Shown: positions 61,586 to 64,000 of the stretch, in pieces
Layout of the letters: each line of letters starts with the position of its first letter
How positions within the stretch are numbered: the stretch's first letter is position 1
Origin: an uncultured Acetatifactor sp.
Lineage (GTDB): Bacteria > Bacillota > Clostridia > Lachnospirales > Lachnospiraceae
NCBI GenBank assembly: GCA_910578815.1
Contig: CAJTSE010000009.1
Coordinates: 123,334-187,333 of the forward strand
Direction of reading: 5' to 3'
DNA: 64,000 nucleotides
The notes under the pieces: generated by a model
Told to the model about the DNA's origin: nothing
The model's database searches: none
The model's input: the letters and a program-made list of their open reading frames with translations, nothing else
Position numbers and translations under genes: made by a program

Positions 61586-63011
61586 CCCCATTTCTCCTTT
61601 TCACTTCAAATCTCCTGAGCAGCAAATGATCGGTTTCCAGATACCCTTCCGCAGGAATAATCTCGAAGCCGTTTTCCTCCGCATACACTGCCGCTGACAG
61701 TGCCGCCAGCAAATCATTCTTGTCATTAAAGGGCATATCCTCCACTGCCAGAGTATTCCCTTCCCCCATGCAAAGCAGGAGATATTCCCGCATCCGGTCC
61801 TTCGAAAACGGGTTGTATGCCTCCTTTTCCTGTGCCTTTCTGGAGTTTTCAATGTCCTCCTGGGTCATCTCTTCTATCTCCGCTACCGCTGCATTTCTGA
61901 CGGAGCGCTGCTTCCTGGGATACCTCAGGGATGACCTGTCAATAAACTCCTGCGTTCCGAGCGTAAACAGACCGCGCATCTTGTCCGGCAGACCTTCCTT
62001 CCAGTCCAGTTCCTCCATTTCCTCCACAATATACCTGATTGTCTGCTCAATATTTCCCCGCTCATCCACCTCGCGGTTTCTTAAGAACCTGGCCCGGCCA
62101 ATCGCCACCTGCAGATATACATTGATCTTATGCTTGATTACTTTCATAATACGGTCATAGTCTTCTGTCAGAAACCTTTTAGACGACAGGATCATATCCT
62201 CCACATAATCCCGTGCCTCAGCCTCGTCCAATTCCTCTTCCTTCATACATTCTCCGACAATTATGTCCAGCAGCGCCGCATCCTCTTTCATTTCATCCAG
62301 CCTCGCTTTAATAAATCCCCGGTAAATATGGATGTTCTGCTGTTTTGTCAATCTGGAATATTCCCTGATAAAGCTGCCGTCAAAGTATTCTAAAAGATTT
62401 TCTGTCAGACTCTCCAGCGTTTCTTCATTCACCATCTTTTCAATCACCTTGCGGATAAAAGTTGACAGCCTTTTTAATGATTTTGAGAGGAACCTGGCAT
62501 TTTGATATATGCTTTTCATCCCATTCACGTACGGATGCTCTGCCCATTGTTCCGTATTCCGAAGTGTATTGTAAATATTAAAAATATAACCTGAGTATTC
62601 TTCTTTCTCAGGTTTCTTAAGCTGTGTCAGAAATTCCGCCAGCAGAATTCCCCGCTCTGTCATCAAAATCTGCTTTTCATAGGTTGCCTCGTTATTTTCC
62701 TCTTCCAGCCACCCTACGCTTTTCGAGCAGAATTTTCTTAAGATGTCGCTTGCAAGCTCCCCATGGGTCTTGATCGGACCAGCCTCCTGATCTACATCAA
62801 GGGAAACATGATTTTCCAGCAGATAAATTGCAAGCGCATCCCGGATTTGATTACGGGGAATACAATATGAAATCTCACGTTCGTACTGCCTGTATATTAA
62901 TTCCAGGCATTCCACATATAATCGCTGGTTGCTGTTACTTGCGAGATAATTAAAAAAACCTGCAGGTATCACGTCAAAGACGTTTATCCTCTTTTGCTGC
63001 AGATAATCCAT
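61575..63011 (-). CDS. jetA: Wadjet component JetA (kleisin)
   Basis: A 478-residue protein of the Firmicute JetA group (DUF5716-like), beginning MDYLQQKRINVFDVIPAGFFNYL. Largely helical with winged-helix-like ends, as expected for the kleisin that closes the JetC ring. First gene of the operon; AAGGAAG lies 13 bases before the ATG. Together with jetB, jetC and jetD in unbroken order the system looks complete and functional. Confidence 0.9.
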   Translation of the reverse strand: MDYLQQKRINVFDVIPAGFFNYLASNSNQRLYVECLELIYRQYEREISYCIPRNQIRDALAIYLLENHVSLDVDQEAGPIKTHGELASDILRKFCSKSVGWLEEENNEATYEKQILMTERGILLAEFLTQLKKPEKEEYSGYIFNIYNTLRNTEQWAEHPYVNGMKSIYQNARFLSKSLKRLSTFIRKVIEKMVNEETLESLTENLLEYFDGSFIREYSRLTKQQNIHIYRGFIKARLDEMKEDAALLDIIVGECMKEEELDEAEARDYVEDMILSSKRFLTEDYDRIMKVIKHKINVYLQVAIGRARFLRNREVDERGNIEQTIRYIVEEMEELDWKEGLPDKMRGLFTLGTQEFIDRSSLRYPRKQRSVRNAAVAEIEEMTQEDIENSRKAQEKEAYNPFSKDRMREYLLLCMGEGNTLAVEDMPFNDKNDLLAALSAAVYAEENGFEIIPAEGYLETDHLLLRRFEVKRRNGDEY

Positions 63012-63069
63012 TTATTGTCCACTCTTCCTTTTAAAAATCGTATCGTTTTACGGTTCATCTCTTTCAACA

Positions 63070-63112
63070 AGTATACCATAAAGCAGGCAAAAATGAAATC
63101 ACTTCCGCCTGC
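63070..63112 (-). promoter_or_regulatory. Wadjet promoter with embedded inverted repeat, copy 2
   Basis: TATACT (63075-63070, minus) with TTTCAT 17 nt upstream inside the inverted repeat GCAGGC (63083-63088) / GCCTGC (63107-63112). The whole unit TATACCAwA-GCAGGC...TGAAA...CGCCTGC matches the one at 44426-44468. It may serve as terminator for the gene upstream and promoter or operator for jetA. Confidence 0.55.
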
Positions 63113-63132
63113 TTTTATTTTGAAGCTTTTGT

Positions 63133-63213
63133 CCCGATTTTCCTTGAAAACTCGTTGGCTGGTGTTACATTACTGCTATTTTTACCAGAGGGTGGAGTTA
63201 CATTGTTGCTACA
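63133..63213. mobile_element. solo end of an insertion sequence (copy 1)
   Basis: An 81-bp segment 90 percent or more identical to 63842-63921, with internal repeats of the type TGTAGCAAyAATGTAA (minus strand). Multiple short terminal repeats near TGT ends are typical of IS21-family elements; the family is inference. It abuts and has truncated the AlbA_2 gene. Confidence 0.55.
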
Positions 63214-63216
63214 ATA

Positions 63217-63501
63217 CTAGAGCGTCATTATTTCCTTTATTATATTCTTATCTTCGCACAGTTCTATAATAATGGTCGGTATAACTTGTGGCTTAATTGC
63301 ATTCGCTATCCCCTGAGAAATCTCACGCATGGTACGATCTCCGATCTGCTGACCTACAATTTCACCATCATTTCTTACACCAAAATATAGCACTCCTCTT
63401 CCATTTTTATTCAACATGGAGGCCAAAGAAATAATCCCTTCTTTTAATTCTCCTGTTGATTTTTTGAATTCAATTAGCTCTGTTTCCATTCCAAAATTCA
63501 T
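63217..63501 (-). pseudogene. AlbA_2 (Schlafen-like) domain protein, 3-prime truncated
   Basis: The frame codes for the N-terminal AlbA_2 domain: ETELIEFKKSTGELKEGIISLASMLN, GRGVLYFGVRNDGEIVGQ, and IANAIKPQVIPTIII. It ends at a TAG created where the insertion-sequence end joins, after only 95 residues; complete members are 200-480 residues. GGAGG precedes the start. The family is linked to antiphage and transcription-regulation roles. Probably inactive. Confidence 0.7.
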
Positions 63502-63521
63502 ACCCACATTCCTCCAAATAT

Positions 63522-63603
63522 AGTATATCCCTCTTCATCACTTTATTCAACATATAATGCACACTTTATTCAACAGCCATGTGTTGAATAAAGTGTGCAT
63601 TAT
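63522..63603 (-). promoter_or_regulatory. AlbA_2 promoter with triple repeat and 22-bp palindrome
   Basis: Minus strand TTGAAT (63550-63545), 17 nt, TATACT (63527-63522). The word TGTTGAATAAAGTG covers the -35 and occurs twice more, in opposite directions, as part of perfect 22-bp inverted arms at 63554-63575 and 63582-63603 (6-nt centre GCCATG). Likely operator array or foldback of mobile origin. Confidence 0.7.
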
Positions 63604-63643
63604 GCTGATCAACCTAATCTTTATAATTAGCAGGCTCTCTCGC

Positions 63644-63808
63644 TCAAGTCGGAATACTTGAGGCTACGCACAGCGCCCCAAATCCAACCCGGTCATTGGG
63701 CACTTCCGCCTCCCCCCTAAGCGGCCTGGCCCCCTTCCTCAAGTACGCCTTCACCTTCTCCCCGTAGAGGAACGGATCATTCCCCTGCACAATGCCCGCT
63801 GATGTCAA
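63644..63808 (-). pseudogene. unidentified coding fragment between the two insertion-sequence ends
   Basis: A GC-rich 54-codon frame reading NDPFLYGEKVKAYLRKGARP and RGEAEVPNDRVGFGALCVASS to a stop at 63644. It has coding character but no ribosome site and overlaps the inner insertion-sequence end. I do not recognise it; it may be the C-terminus of a gene carried by the element. Confidence 0.3.
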
Positions 63809-63946
63809 GTTATTGCTACAAATTTTTTTGAACTTCTTTACCCCGATTTTCCTTGAAAACTCGTTGGCTGGTGTTACATTATTGCTATTTTTACCAGGGG
63901 TGGAATTACATTGTTGCTACATTTACAGAGAGGTGGAGTTATATTG
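63790..63946. mobile_element. insertion-sequence end (copy 2)
   Basis: Contains the 80-bp copy 63842-63921 plus two more related units (TGTAGCAATAACTTGACA near 63820 and GGTGGAGTTATATTG at 63931-63945), the serial terminal repeats expected of an IS21-like end. The element body would lie beyond the window; a GTG at 63992 with GAGG nine bases upstream may be its first gene start. No target-site duplication could be established. Confidence 0.5.
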
Positions 63947-64000
63947 TAATCGGTAGATAGTGCGTACCTCGACTGTGAGGGAAAAATATGTGACAATAGA

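Overview
The window looks like a chromosomal segment of an obligately anaerobic gut-type Firmicute, most probably Lachnospiraceae (Clostridium cluster XIVa). This rests on strong AGGAGG-type ribosome sites, sigma-A promoters with 17-nt spacers, an oxygen-independent class III ribonucleotide reductase, and families typical of the group (DUF6142, DUF4317, DUF4474, PyrF type 2). Most genes lie on the minus strand. No rRNA, tRNA, CRISPR array or replication origin was seen.

Layout. 1-3.9 kb: end of an unidentified gene, DUF6142, a small membrane protein, pyrE, an ArsC/Spx-like protein and a divergent esterase. 3.9-12.3 kb: an alpha-glucan locus (lipoprotein amylase, MalE-like binding protein, intercistronic terminator, MalF, MalG, and a pullulanase with its own promoter). 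12.4-18.4 kb: thrH, pyrF translationally coupled to nrdD, a TPR lipoprotein and mscL. 18.5-22.6 kb: decaying accessory DNA with a damaged AAA/DUF4143 ATPase, a Phd/RelE toxin-antitoxin pair, a decapitated sortase B, a surface-protein remnant with two in-frame stops, and an XRE remnant. 22.6-30.7 kb: DUF4317, a very unusual oligoendopeptidase F-GH43 fusion, a hemerythrin protein, a GH2 glycosidase and a Uma2 protein. 30.9-36.4 kb: a solute-binding-protein remnant, a heterodimeric ABC exporter and an AgrA/LytTR-type two-component system with a good LytTR double site in front of the exporter. 36.4-45.9 kb: D,D-carboxypeptidase, a membrane-anchored protein, a phosphoesterase/DUF4474 pair, a second ABC exporter pair, and a Mef-like MFS efflux gene behind a leader-peptide attenuator. 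46-56.4 kb: a holin-like small toxin, a dehydratase with a 60-bp repeat tail, truncated Crp/Fnr, PPOx/MarR, acetyltransferases, XRE, peptidase S51, and a patch of broken lipoprotein and small orphan (perhaps immunity) genes. 56.4-63.0 kb: a complete Wadjet operon jetA-jetB-jetC-jetD. 63.1-64 kb: a truncated AlbA_2/Schlafen-like gene between two copies of an insertion-sequence end, with a striking 22-bp palindrome.

How it works together. The glucan locus should debranch and cut starch-like glucans outside or at the cell surface, import the oligosaccharides by ABC transport and finish them inside. The LytTR system probably switches on the neighbouring ABC exporter. The MFS gene has the hallmarks of antibiotic-responsive attenuation. 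The right third behaves like a defence and accessory island: Wadjet (plasmid defence) beside mobile-element scars, small toxin/immunity-like genes and pseudogenes. The most noteworthy items are the peptidase-GH43 fusion, the MFS leader/attenuator, the LytTR double site, the unannotated 30-residue toxin, the conserved promoter-hairpin shared by the Wadjet and ABC operons, and the palindromic repeats at the truncated AlbA_2 gene. All calls come from reading the sequence; no database search was run.
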